Positions 1 to 10,313 of a stretch of DNA of 64,000 nucleotides are shown one piece after another. Position 1 is the first letter of the stretch. Every line of letters starts with the position of its first letter. A model generated the notes under the pieces. That model saw only the letters and a list, made by a program, of their open reading frames with translations. It made no database searches and was not told the origin of the DNA. Source of the DNA: Protopterus annectens. Its lineage: Eukaryota > Chordata > Ceratodontiformes > Protopteridae. Both the position numbers and the translations under genes were made by a program. Where the stretch lies: the NCBI RefSeq assembly GCF_019279795.1, contig NC_056739.1:13746968-13810967 (forward strand), read 5' to 3'.

Positions 1-86
1 TATTCATTTATTTTTTTTATTTAGCCAAGTTACATTTACAGTTTTGTTTCTTTTCATTATATAGCTTAATATATACAATAATAAAT

Positions 87-150
87 AACATCCAAAATAA
101 TGTACAAAATAATGCATAAAATAATGTCCAAAATAATGTACACAACAAAA
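87..150. repeat. Short A/T-rich tandem repeat (AAAATAATG units)
   Basis: Four imperfect copies of a unit close to AAAATAATGTAC lie head to tail. It sits just beyond the 3' end of the Penelope-like relic on the minus strand and may be part of its non-coding tail. Nothing else is seen in bases 1-86 apart from A/T-rich sequence. Confidence 0.6.
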
Positions 151-164
151 TCACTGAATAAATG

Positions 165-672
165 TTTAGCTGAGATTAACTTCAAGATTAAGGCCCTTAG
201 GGTAAAGTGTCCTATAATTTAAAATCAATTTACTCTCTATTTGAATTATTTTTTCTTAAAATCCCCACCTCTGTACAACACGAGCTGAGCTAAAACACTA
301 AAAAAGAAAGATTTAATAGAACCCAAGTGCACACAGTTAAAATGCTCATTCACAGGACTCTTCCTGTTTTTATTGCATATGTCCCCCAAATGCTCCAATA
401 TTCTAACTTTAACTGCCCTTTTCGTTTGCCCTATATACAATTTTATATCCTTGCATCTTCACCACACTATATAAATCACACCACAGGAACTACAACTGAA
501 TTTTCCACTGGATAAATTTTTTTTCCATTAATAAAGGAACTAGAAATTTTTCTTATTTTACGGTAAATTTTGCAGTGACCGCATGCAAATGATCCAACCA
601 TCCCAGATGATTCACTAAATAATGGTACATTCAACAATTCTTTTAAATTCAAATATCTGCCATAGAAAAAAA
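165..672 (-). pseudogene. Penelope-like element relic, GIY-YIG endonuclease end
   Basis: On the minus strand broken frames read in order: a Cys motif (GSFACGHCK, about 590), a stretch ending in a Val-rich segment, then YIGQTKRAVKVRILEH (about 400-440), and a C-terminal tail with TLYPKGLN (about 190). This order (Cys motif, GIY-YIG core, C-terminal tail) is that of Penelope-like endonucleases; the same order is seen in the better preserved copy at 42859-43869. The family uses the domain to nick target DNA for primed reverse transcription. Stops interrupt the frame between the Cys motif and the YIG box, so it is dead. The upstream half continues at 6931, on the other side of DIRS element A. Family assignment is firm; subfamily is not. 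Confidence 0.8.
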
Positions 673-862
673 TAAGAAGTTATGTACCTACCATAACGTT
701 CCATGTTAGTTGTCTTCTCTCGCCTTCTTTCTTGCTTGATGGGTTCGGAGCCGATCCTCGGCTCCGACTCGCACTGCTAAGCTCGAGAGTCACTTTTACC
801 AGCTCGAGGCAGCCCCATATCCCATGATGCAAGGCGGTAAGTACCCAGATCTCGTTTGATGA
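673..862 (-). repeat. Right inverted terminal repeat of DIRS A
   Basis: It matches the left ITR at 6741-6905 in inverted orientation from the tip through the GATCTCGTTTG region. It carries the conserved box CCTACCATAA (687-696) and a perfect 10-bp inverted repeat, TCGGAGCCGA at 745-754 and its complement at 758-767, separated by 3 bases. Bases 863-1020 are the remainder of the non-coding right end. Confidence 0.85.
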
Positions 863-1020
863 CAAAGGGCAATAGCACCAAGCATAAAACACTTCCCAAA
901 GGAAGAAAGAAAGAAGGAAAACCTACGGGATGTAAGAAAGACCAGGAATGAATGGTCTTCAGCATAATAACTCCTTAGAGAAACAAGGTCTGTCCAGGCT
1001 CGAGGGAAGGAGGGAGGGTC

Positions 1021-1124
1021 GCAAGAAAGAAGGCGAGAGAAGACAACTAACATGGAACGTTATGGTAGGTACATAACTTCTTAATGTTAAGTTGTCAATC
1101 TCGCCTTCATTCTTGCTTGATGGG
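1021..1124 (-). other. Internal complementary region (ICR) of DIRS A
   Basis: Two adjacent segments are complementary to the two outer ends of the element: 1021-1080 to the right end (673-735) and 1081-1124 to the left end (6890-6930). The junction reads ACTTCTTAATGTTAAG, which would be the circle junction of the element. In DIRS1 biology the ICR serves as the template that restores and joins the ends of the cDNA circle. Confidence 0.85.
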
Positions 1125-1153
1125 ACCGTCCTAGCACCTCTACCCTGGGTGGC

Positions 1154-2213
1154 TCAATGGAACAGACTCTTGAGGACTGTAGAGCCAAAACTGGCTCTAT
1201 CCCTGGAGGCCAAGTCCAATTTGTAATGGGAAACAAAAGTATGAGGAGTGGCCCAAGTGGCCGCTGCACAAATAGTGTCTATAGGAAGTCTAGCTTGAAA
1301 GGCTGTAGAAGTAGCTAAGCTCCTAGTTGAATGTGCCTTAGGTTTTGAGCACAGCTGTTTTCCCCTGAGCAGATAAATTTCAGAGATGACCGAAGAAAGC
1401 CATCTAGACAAGGTCACTTTAGAGACAGGAAGGCCTTTCTTGTTATCCGCATAGGAAACAAAAGTTGATCAGATTTCCTGAATTTTTTAGTTCTGTCCAA
1501 ATAATATCTGAGTTGGCGGTGGACATCAAGATAATGTAGTTTTTGTTCGGCTCTGTCTGAATAGTTTGGGAAAAATACTGGGAGATCAATGGATTGATTC
1601 AAATTGGTCTTTGAGGCGACCTTGGGCAAAAAGGTCGGATTAGTTCTCAATGATACTCTGTCTTTGTGAAAAAACAAATAGGGGGGTCGAACGGATAGAG
1701 CATGAAGTTCAGACACCCTCCTGGCCGATGTAATAGCTACTAGGAATAAAGTTTTCCAAGAAAGAAATTTTAGGGAGCAAGAAACAGCTGGCTCGAAGGG
1801 GGGAAGAATCAAGGATGTCAGCACTAAATTTAGATCCCATGAGGAGGAGGATTCCTGATTGGAGGCTTTAGCAGGAAAATTCCTCTCAAGAAGGCCCTAC
1901 AAAGCCTATGGGACATAATATTGTGATCTGCTATCCCGACATGAAAGTTCGAGATAGCAGCCAATTGAACTCTGACTGTGGAAGAAGAGGAGCCTGCATG
2001 AAAAATCTCTGCTAAGAAGTCCAGGACTGCCTGAATAGGGGCAGTGAAAGAATCAATATTCTTGGCATTAGCCCAATAAGAGAAACGTTTCCATTTGCTT
2101 GCATAAATCCTCCTGGTAGAGGATTTTAAAGAAGCTACTATGATGTCTCTAACAGGGTTAGAGATCAAAGGAAGCCTGGCTAAGGAAGGAAGTGGAGCAA
2201 CCATGCTGTGAGG
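1154..2213 (-). pseudogene. Tyrosine recombinase of DIRS A (frameshifted)
   Basis: The protein reads through three frames: N-terminal SAM-like/core-binding part (VRDIIVASLKSSTRRIYASKW, about 2150) to PPPHG at about 1835; the middle part from 1824 to 1414; the C-terminal part from 1417 to 1154. Tyrosine-recombinase catalytic positions are visible: Arg in ARRVSEL (about 1720), HSTR (about 1335), His in TPHTF and the nucleophile Tyr in SHYKLDL (about 1215). In DIRS elements this enzyme integrates the circular cDNA without target duplication. Two frameshifts (about 1827 and 1416) break it. Its frame overlaps the 3' end of the RT gene. Confidence 0.85.
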
Positions 2214-4080
2214 TTGAGAGAAGGGATAGACCGGTGCAGCTGACCGGATTGGTGAATCAGAAGATCTGGCACTGGGTCCAGATGCCACGGCTGCACCAAA
2301 AGGTGACGATGGAGGAACGGGAACCAAACTTGTCGAGGCCAGTAAGGAGCAATGAGAATCATTTTGGCTCTCAAAACGGTTGCTTTCTGGATAACTTGAG
2401 GGATCAGAGGAAATGGAGGAAAGGCATAAAGAAGTCCCTGGGGCCAATCCTGGGTCAGTGCGTCTCTGGGGGGATGGCCTGGAAGAGGGAAGAGAGAGAA
2501 GAAGTCTGGGCATTTGCTGTTTTGGGGAGTAGCAAAAAGATCGCAACATGGACGACCCCATTCCAGAAAAATCTCTTCCGCTATAGACTGCTTGAGAGAC
2601 CACTCGTGAGGCATGAGAATAGCTCTGCTCAATCTGTCCGCTACAATGTTGGTTTTCCCAGGGATATGCGTTGCTACCAGAAACCGATGAGAGGAGATTG
2701 CCCATTGCCATAGTCTGAGCGCTTCTCGACACAAGGGGTAGGACTTGGTTCCGCCCTGTTTGTTGATATACCAAACTACAGACATGTTGTCTGTGTGGAC
2801 TGCAATTGTCCCTACGGGAAGAAAGTCGTTGAGGGCTTGCAACGTTAAAAGCACTGCTCTCATCTCCAGGACATTTATGTGCAGGTGGTACTCGAACGGC
2901 TGCCACGTCCCATGAACCATCCTGCCCTGATAATGACCCCCCCACCTGATCAGGGAGGCATCCGTGGTGACAGTGGCTACCGGGGATGGGGGTACAAAGT
3001 GTCTGCCTTGGTGAATCTGGGGAGATGTGATCCACCACGCAAGATGATCTTTGCAAGTCTGTGTCACCAGAATCTGGTGACGCATTGGAAGTTGTTGGTA
3101 CGACCATTGTGTGAACAGCATCCACTGAAGAAGGCGCATGTAGAAGCGAGCCAGGGGAAGAAGAGTAATGGCCGCAGCCATGAGGCCTAATACCTTTAGA
3201 ACCATTCTGGCCTGTACTTTCTTGTTGGCTAGAATGATCTTGACATGACTTTGAATGTCTGAAATTCTTTGATCTGTAAGGGTAGCTGACATCCGAACAG
3301 TGTTTAAGTCTGCGCCTATGAAAGTAATAGACTGGCAGGGCGATAAGGATGACTTTTCGAAGTTGATCGAGATGCCCAAAAGAGTACAAAGCTTTACTGT
3401 GTAATCCCTGGCTTGAATAAGCTGATGCCTGGTGGTGGCTGAAAGGAGCCAGTCGTCGAGATACGGAAACACCTGGAATCCTTGACGTCTCAGGTGAGCC
3501 GTGACCACTGCCATGCATTTGGTGAACACTCTGGGGGCTGTAGTGAGACCAAAGGGCAGGGCTCTGAACTGGAAATGACTGGACCCCAGCCGAAAGCGGA
3601 GAAATCTCCTGGAGCGTCTGTGAATTTTGATGTGATAGTACGCATCCTGAAGATCTATTGAGCACATCCAGTTGTCCTTCTGTAAGAAGGGCAGAATTGA
3701 CTGAAGAGTGACCATTCGGAATCTTGTCTTCCTCACAGACTTGTTGAGTCTGCTGAGATCCAATATTGGTCTCCAGTCTCCCGTCTTTTGGGGACCAAAA
3801 AGAACCTTGAGTAGATTCCGGCTCTGAATGGTCTGTTGTAACTGGCTGAATGGCTCTTTTGCAGTAGTTTTGAGACTTCTAACTCTGCAATTTCCCTTAG
3901 ACCGGGTGGTACATCTGGAAGGGAATTTGAGGGGTAGAAAGGACTTTCCTCGAAAGGAATTATGTAACCCTTGGATATGATCGACTGTACCCATCTGTCT
4001 TGAGTGAGGGAGTGCCAGGCTTCTGGGTACAGTGATAATCTTCCCCCGACTGCCCCCAAGGAGGGACAGCCGGGCAACAT
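2180..4080 (-). pseudogene. RT-RNase H-methyltransferase-like protein of DIRS A
   Basis: The main frame is open for 604 codons (3994-2180), preceded by a short piece in another frame (4080-3733, GAVGGRLSLYPEAWHSL). Order: RT entry motif (SRFFLVPKR, FGPQKTGDWRPILDLS), RT palm with FPYLDDWLL (the YxDD box, about 3440), RNase H (TTDAS, NVLEMRA, HTDNMS, ADRLSR, about 2990-2610), then a region with CDLFATPQN, DALTQDWPQG, FPPF and IAPYWPRQVW (about 2550-2300) that in DIRS1 elements is described as methyltransferase-like. One frameshift near 3800 separates the N-terminal part. A second frame (1830-3665) stays open across nearly the whole gene. Confidence 0.85.
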
Positions 4081-4081
4081 C

Positions 4082-6485
4082 TCAGGGATGCTGAAAGGGC
4101 TTGTCAGAGAGAAGCTCTCTGTTTCCCTGGTTTTTGGACCCCTCTGCCTCTAGAGCGTCTGTTGTTGTTACCCCTCTGCCTCTAGGGGTAAACTGACCAC
4201 GTGAATCCGGCGTGACTCCTTGGGATTTATGGAACCACATTTTGCCACCTTTCTGTCCTTTGGGGTAAGGTCTAGAAGGGGTGGAAAACGGACTCCTGAC
4301 AGAAAGAGTCTTGCCGTCCTGCTCACACCTGGTCAAAGTTTCCTTCACTTGAGGGCCAAACAAAGCTGACCCATCAAAGAGAGAATTTGTGAAGGACGCC
4401 TTAAAGGGATCTGCAAAGTCACATAGCCGCATCCAGGCTTGGCGTCTAAGAGCCACACCTGTACCTGCGGCCCTACTCGCTCCATCAGCAGCATATGATA
4501 TTAGCCGCATGGAGGAGTTTGCAATGGAATTAAGGGTTCCTAGCTGCGAAGCAATTTTTCCTGAGCCCCTGCAGCTGTAGGATCCTGTACAACATCACCT
4601 AGCTCCTTAAGGATATCCCTTTGGAGTCTGGTGAAGTGACATAGGTAATTCAGCGAACGCATAGCAAAGGTCGCTGAGGAAAACATCCACTTACCGTACC
4701 TATCCATGGTCCTAGAGTCCTTATTAGGAGGATGGACGGGTACGGAAGGATCTGCAAGTTCCTTCTTGGTGGCAGCAGCCACCACCATGGCATCAGCGGG
4801 GACACCCTTAGTGAGGAATTGCTTATCACACGGGGCAGTAATAAATTTTGAAGGCCTCCTAGGGACTGGCTCTACAGAGTCAGGAGCAGCCCACGCCTTT
4901 CGGGCAATAACCTGCATAAGGGGGCGGAGACACCCAGGAGGTGGAGGGCAGAGATCCAAACGCCTCTAGGTATACTGACTCATCCTCAGAGGGATTATTG
5001 GTGGGCCAGTTTCCCCTCTGTCTAAGGAGTTCTAGGATGTCTGAGAAGGAGACATCCTCAGAGGGGGATCTTGGGGATCCCTCTGACTCATCTAAGTCAG
5101 TATCTGAAGTGATAGACTCGGGGGAGTCTACATGTTTCCTCTTACAGGTCCTCTTCCTAGGAGGATCTCCCGAAACATCAGGAGAATCCTCGGAAGAGGG
5201 GGATATTCCCAATGGGGAAACCTGAGGCGGAGGATCTCTGGGTCCTGTAGCAAGAGAAGTGGCAGAGATGTCAACAGGCACTATAGAGGGAGGAGCTAAG
5301 GGAACAGACTGCTGGCTGATACCCGTGGCCAGCACACTCTTCATCACCTCGAATGCTCCCCTCCCAGGAAGGTCCGAGAGAACCCGTTCAAGAGCTAGGA
5401 ACTCCAGGGACCACCGAAGGAAGTCTCCGAGGCAGATGTCGGAGCAGAGCTCACCAAGGCCGAGGCTCCAAGGGGAAGAGCGGGTTCGGACAAGGGTCCG
5501 ATGCCACTCACCCCCTCGGAGGAGACCATGGAAGCCCGGCCACCGAATCCCTCTAAGTAAGGTCTCAAGAGGAGATAAGAGTAGAGGCTGAAGGAACAGA
5601 AGGGGTATCTGTCCCTCAGCCGTAGCAGTAACCATTCGAAGACTCCAACTCCAAGCTCTGGGGTAGAGTTGAAGGAGGAACTGCAATGGGGTGTGGACCA
5701 ATAGCCGTCTGTTGAGACGGACTATGTAACATTTGGGCCAGTGCCTGTGACTTAAGTAATCTACTGACCACTCTCTCTAAATCATGGTCAGAAAGCCTGG
5801 ATGACCTTGAAGATCGGCTCCGATGGCTCCGTTCCGAGAGGAGAGGTGAAGCCGGAGCCAAAAGTATCGGCTCCAAGGAAGGAGACCTAGACCTCTTCCT
5901 CGAAGGAGCCATCGGAACCGATGAAACTATTGAACCTGTCGGAGCCGACAACTTATCGGAGCCGACAGGCAGCTTCGATGCACCGGCTCCAGCCGGAGCC
6001 GATACAGCCACAAAAGTAACGGTGTCGGAGCCGATCGGAGCCGACACCGATGCCTGAGCCACATGGTGGTCGGAACCGATCGGAGCCGACACCGAAGTGG
6101 TCGAACCAGAATCGGCACCGATAGCCATCGGTGCCAAAGGTTTAGTTAACCCAGAATCGGCTCCAGCCGGAGCCGATCTCGACTCAAAATGAGTCGGAGC
6201 CGAGGCCGCAGGCTTGGACACAGAAGCCTGGGCCTTGGAAGACTTAGAAGTCTTGGATGGAGCCGACTTAGCCGGAGAGCCCTCCGGCTTAAGAAGGCCC
6301 CTCAAAATCAGCTTATTTCTTCTTTTCTGCAGGACTCTCTGGCTGAAAGAATGACATATAGCACAGGAGTCCTGCAGGTGAAGAGGCCCCAGACAGTACA
6401 AGCAAGAAGTGTGACCGTCTGTCAGAGACATTTTCTGACAGCATGAGTCACACTTCTTAAAGCCTGAGACCCTTTCTTTAGACAT
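4082..6485 (-). pseudogene. Gag-like protein of DIRS A (frameshifted)
   Basis: The start is the ATG at 6485 (MSKERVSGFKK). The N-terminus has a Cys-rich module (KCDSCCQKM, CLYCLGPLHLQ, SCAICHSF) that could bind zinc. A Ser/Ala/Gly repeat region (SAPIGSD-like units) and a basic RKRSRSPS patch follow, then an acidic region (SDTDLDESEGSPRSPSEDVSFSDIL), the conserved core (DAMVVAAATKKEL, MDRYGKWMFSSATFAMRSLNYL) and a C-terminal Gly/Arg-rich tail ending FQHP at 4082. Frames change near 5650, 4900 and 4530, so the copy is dead. Function is inferred from position: the first gene of DIRS elements is regarded as gag. Confidence 0.75.
5814..6203. repeat. Cluster of TCGGAGCCGA decamers inside gag
   Basis: Exact copies of TCGGAGCCGA or its complement occur at 5814, 5939, 5956, 6025, 6035, 6080 and 6194, with several one-mismatch copies between them (for example 6070). 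The copies at 6025 and 6035 are directly adjacent, so they are read in different codon phases. The same decamer forms the inverted repeat in the ITRs. Confidence 0.85.
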
Positions 6486-6740
6486 GGTGTAAAACACACA
6501 GACACACACACCAGTCAAAGAAATTAAATTAAATATACCAAAAGGTATAACTAGTAAACACACACACACACCCTAACAGGGGGGGGGGGGTGGGATGGGT
6601 GAAAGTCTGACTAAAAAAATAAGAGGAGACAGAGAATTTTCTGTCAGAAAAGGTTTAAAACTGATATAAAACTAACAATTAAGGGTTTTTTTGTTAAAAG
6701 GGGCTAAAATAGCAAAGTAGCAAATCACTTACCAGGAGCT
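6486..6740 (-). other. Non-coding leader of DIRS A
   Basis: Between the gag start and the left ITR lie short CA tracts (about 6500-6570), a run of ten G at about 6581 and A/T-rich sequence. Copy D2 has the same arrangement (CA-rich leader at 63300-63380), so it is part of the element. No open frame is supported. Confidence 0.6.
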
Positions 6741-6930
6741 GGTAAAAGGAGGACCTCATCAGCGAAGCGGCAAACGAGATCTGGGTACTTACCGCCTTGC
6801 ATCATGGGATATGGGGCTGCCTCAAGCTGGTAAAAGTGACTCTCGAGCTTAGCAAGTGCCGAGTCGGAGCCGAGGATCGGCTCCGAACCCATCAAGCAAG
6901 AATGAAGGCGAGATTGACAACTTAACATTA
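6741..6930 (-). repeat. Left inverted terminal repeat of DIRS A
   Basis: It pairs with 673-862. The perfect inverted decamer repeat is at 6864-6873 and 6877-6886. The outer tip reads GACAACTTAACATTA on the plus strand and abuts Penelope-like sequence at 6931. Confidence 0.85.
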
Positions 6931-8260
6931 ACATTATTCAGAAATAAATGGCCCATGGTCTCATCCAAACAAGCAATGTGCCAAAATTTCAAAACCAGCT
7001 TTTTCATTGCGTCAGAGAAGGGAGAATATTTTGTCAAAAAATATAAGGCTTTTCCTCATATATTCATCCTTCTCTGTCCCTTCTTTCATTAACTCATTAC
7101 ATCCGAGTGACTCCTACAAGTGTATCTACAGTTAACTCCTACAGACGCCTCTAGGTGTAAAATATTTTTTATTCATATTTGCATAAATGATTCCAAAACT
7201 ATGCTATGTACAAGGTTTTACAAGATTTCATCTTACAGCTTCCACAAAGACAAACTCAACTGCATTAATATTTGGCCTCTGTCTAGGGCAGGTAAAGAGA
7301 TATTAACTGTTGTTTTCATGATATTAATTTATAAAGTTTTTACATTTTTCTAAATATCTCAACAACCAGGTAACACAGACAGAACTCATTAGCATCATAG
7401 GAAACCACTCGGCTAGATGAATAAAATGTTCCTAACAGTATGTGTGTAACTTGGGTGGGTGCAGAGATATTGTAAGTTGTTTACAAAACATTACAAATAT
7501 AATAATTACGGTGTTTACTGTGAATTACAGAATTCAGTTTAAGACCTAGAACCTAAAGAATAATATCACTATAAAAATAGATTGTGCTAAAGGGTTTGCC
7601 ATTTATATTTCTTTCATAACCCCTATGGTTTTAAAGATATGAAGATTTATTTGAAATGTGAGGACATAATTTAATTGTGTCAAAAGGCTTAGGCTCTGCC
7701 CGTTGGAAGTTACAGGGCAAACGTCCTCAGCTCTTTTGGAGTGAGTGAGTTAACTACACCCTTTTCCATTCTATTGGTAGGACCTCTTTTGTTCCCCAAC
7801 ACTTTATCTAAGGCAGAATTTAATACTTCCTCATCATAACCTCTTTCTCTCTCTCAACCTATTCTTAGCTTAAATTAGATATTGATTCCTAAATTTACTT
7901 TTAGAGGTATTTCAGGAAATGCATTTAAACTCACCATATGGAAGTGTTCTCAATAAGTGGGAGGATGCATGCTCTCAGCATGCAAAAGTTTATTAATGTC
8001 AGTTGCTTTCCTAAATGGCCTATGTTATATTTTGTGCAAACAATCCACATAAAATTCAAAATCCAAAAACTGAATAGAAATATCTCCCAAAATTGATGAA
8101 GATTTCAAGCCATGTTCATTCTGATTCAAACTGGTGATAAAAGAATTAAACTCAGCTTAGTGCCCCTTGCAAATAAGCAATAAATCATCAATATATCATT
8201 TCTACATAACCACCTGTTCCCTAAAGAACTCTGTACTACGGATAAATTTCCTTTCAAAAT
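6931..8260 (-). pseudogene. Penelope-like element relic, RT end and linker
   Basis: Broken minus-strand frames read, from high to low coordinates, as a PLE reverse transcriptase C-terminus: a degenerate Y-x-DD (about 8200), a LNQNEHG stretch, IQFLDFEFYV (about 8040), a HRPFRKATDINKLLHAESMHP segment (about 7990) and then, near 7000, KKLVLKFWHIACLDETMGHLF, the linker that precedes the Cys motif in these proteins. It joins the GIY-YIG end at 165-672 once element A is removed. Bases 7090-7850 are decayed and hold no readable domain. Bases 8260-8460 are probably more of the RT but were not readable. Confidence 0.7.
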
Positions 8261-8459
8261 GTCCTGGGTATAAATTGTGAGTCTGTCTTAATGGATGTAT
8301 CCTTTGAAGGCAAAATGCCAAGGTACTTGAAGAATTGTTAAGTAAAGGCTCTTTATCGCCGAAAAGTTTGTCAGTGTATTTATTTAAGAAGCTGCCATAG
8401 GCAGTGTGGTGGAAGGACGGGCTTCCTGATGCTGATCCTTAGCTTTAGAATTCTGGGAT

Positions 8460-9112
8460 TAAGCTCCAGAAATAGCTTCACCAAAACAGGAAGGAAGTAA
8501 ACCTTTCAATATTAATTGTTTTTTTTCTGTCCACCCATGGATTGAAATTTTTACAAATGGAGCAATTAATTTGAAGGTGATCCAGGCCCAAAAATTATAT
8601 GTATAAGTTATGGGCATTGGATAAGGGCAATTTCTGCTCACAATTTTGACACTTTTTAAAACTGGAAGACAGTTTCAGACATACTGAAAAAAAGAACAAT
8701 AAGGAATAAGGAAAGTTTTTATTTTTATGCAGACAGAGAGAGAAAGAGAGATAAACAGAAAAAGATACGAGCAATGGTATCAAGAATACATGGCAGTGTA
8801 ATAGAAAGGAAATTTGAAGGAAAATGGAAAGTTAACAACTACCAACTATGGTACATTAGAAAATACACCAAGTGTAATTGGAAGGAAAAAAGATTAATAG
8901 CAAAAATAAGGAGAAATCACTTATCTTAACAGGAAATAACTCAAAAGCTCGCAAAAGCAGCAAACAAGATCTGAGGCATGTTAGGGGTTGGTGCATTGTG
9001 CATAGGGACACAGCTTCACAGCATTTTAGTGATCACAAGCTATAGTAATGGCTGAGTTTGATCCGAGGATCAGATCCAAACCCATTTGTTGAGGATAGAA
9101 TGAAAATTGACA
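8460..9112 (-). mobile_element. DIRS relic B1, left end with gag start
   Basis: The minus strand holds a decayed left ITR (8930-9112: CCGAGGATCAGATCC and AGAATGAAAATTGACAAC resemble the ITR of copy A) followed by a gag start with FKKCQNCEQKLPLSNAH (about 8680) and EKKQLILKGLLPS (about 8500). Both align with the Gag Cys-rich module. Only the first ~650 bp survive. It is inserted in the gag of another relic at about 9112. Confidence 0.65.
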
Positions 9113-9704
9113 ACATCAGATTCAAAGATACAAAAGTATACACTTTTTCCACACACCTATCAAATTTTTTTCCATCCTTATTATAAGTAGTAGGATTAGA
9201 ATTAACCAAGTGCTTAGCAGCACTGATATCAACTAAGGCTATAGCTGCTGAGTCATGCTTGGGAATAGTATTTAAAATTTTAAAAGACCGAGGAATTTTA
9301 TATATCCTATCTGTCTTTTTATCAAGAAAATTGCAAGCAGTAAGACACACATCTTCTAAAGCAGACAGGACAGCAGGAATGGGTGTAGGTTTTATAAAAC
9401 CTCACAATACTTTCAGAGGGATTGAGAAACCTGTGTTCTCCCACTGAAAACAATGTGACATTCTAGCAATAGTTTCAGAGAAACCTCCCACAAGAAGAAC
9501 CCGTAAATCACCTCTTCTCTGAGTCTAAATCGAAATCTGAGGACAAAACCCTGAATCTGTCCCTGCATCTTCCTGTTTTGATTCACAAACTTGAATCTCT
9601 TTAGGAAGAAAAGGACTCCATAAACTACTTTACAAGAAAACTCAATAGCCAGTCCCAGTAAACTACTCCTATGCAAAGAAGTTTGGGGAGGAGTAGACAT
9701 ATGC
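9113..9704 (-). pseudogene. DIRS gag relic B2
   Basis: Minus-strand frames align with the Gag core: a segment resembling VSFSDILEILKQRG (about 9450-9490), then ALVDISAAKHLVNSNP (about 9200, compare VVAAATKKELADPSVPVHP) and KKFDRCVEKVYTF (about 9140, compare TMDRYGKWMFSSATF). It is much more diverged than copies A and D1-D3. It is interrupted on both sides, by B1 at 9112 and by element E at about 9705. Confidence 0.55.
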
Positions 9705-9707
9705 TTG

Positions 9708-9875
9708 GATGTGATGTTGTTAATCTTCCTTCATTCATTACTGATGAGTATCGAGTCTATCCTCGGAACTGAGTTGGCCGTTATAACAAGCTCGTGCCAG
9801 CGAAAAAACTCTAGAGCTAAGCTAACCTATAGTGCCCCTCTCTCTATCACCTCAGATCTCATTTGCCGCATAGAG
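9708..9875 (+). repeat. Left inverted terminal repeat of DIRS E
   Basis: Inverted match to 16540-16705: CTTCATTCATTACTGATG, GGCCGTTATAACAAGCTCG, GCTAAGCTAACC and CACCTCAGATC recur in complement near the right end. Bases 9876-10313 are the A/T-rich leader with poly-A at 10190-10207. Confidence 0.8.
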
Positions 9876-10313
9876 TATCAAGACACGTCAGACCAGCTGT
9901 CAAGCTAAGTGGTTTCGAATTTACACTTCAACTTAAATAACTTTTCACTGTTTTTGACTTATTGTACCTTAATAGTAGTAGTTTAGAGTTTTGCTTACCC
10001 TTGTTACCTGTTTGAGTCATTCTTTCTGTTTCTTAACCAAATTTTGGTAGTTCTTCATACCATTGCCAGTACAGGCCTCCCTTACCTCTGTGGTAATCTT
10101 TAAAACAATTGCTGGTATTTCTCCCTCCCCCCCTCCTCTCTCTTTTCCCCTTACCCAGTTGGTATTTCTTCATTACCATTGTTGGTAACCAAAAAAAAAA
10201 AAAAAAATCAGTCCTCCCTTTTCTTGACTGTATGTGTGTGGGTGTGCCTGCTTCATATACTGTTATTTTGACAGGACCTTTCCTCCATTGTCTTGTTACT
10301 TGATTTGTTGATA

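Larger units (their letters stand above)
673..6930 (-). mobile_element. DIRS1-type retrotransposon, copy A
   Basis: A near complete 6.26-kb DIRS1-type element on the minus strand. Order from its left end at about 6930: left ITR, gag, RT/RNase H/methyltransferase-like, tyrosine recombinase, ICR, right ITR ending at about 673. The ends are set by the ICR: on the plus strand, sequence at 1021-1080 is the inverted copy of the right outer end (673-760), and 1081-1124 is the inverted copy of the left outer end (6890-6930). It lies inside a Penelope-like relic, whose two halves flank it, and no long target duplication is visible, as expected for recombinase-mediated integration. Gag and recombinase carry frameshifts, so it is probably non-autonomous now. 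Confidence 0.9.

Noticed and set aside
165-672. Hammerhead motif beyond the 3' end of the first PLE relic
   Set aside because: No CUGANGA with a following GAAA and stem geometry was found in 1-245 on the minus strand; the terminal repeat seems lost or outside the window.
2192-2713. 173-codon plus-strand frame opposite the DIRS A RT gene, and similar plus-strand frames over D1-D3
   Set aside because: They are antisense shadows of the RT and gag genes: same G/C-rich codon context, no motif, not alignable as proteins independently of the sense gene.
673-6930. DIRS A as an active autonomous element
   Set aside because: ITRs and ICR are intact, but gag, the RT N-terminus and the recombinase each carry frameshifts.
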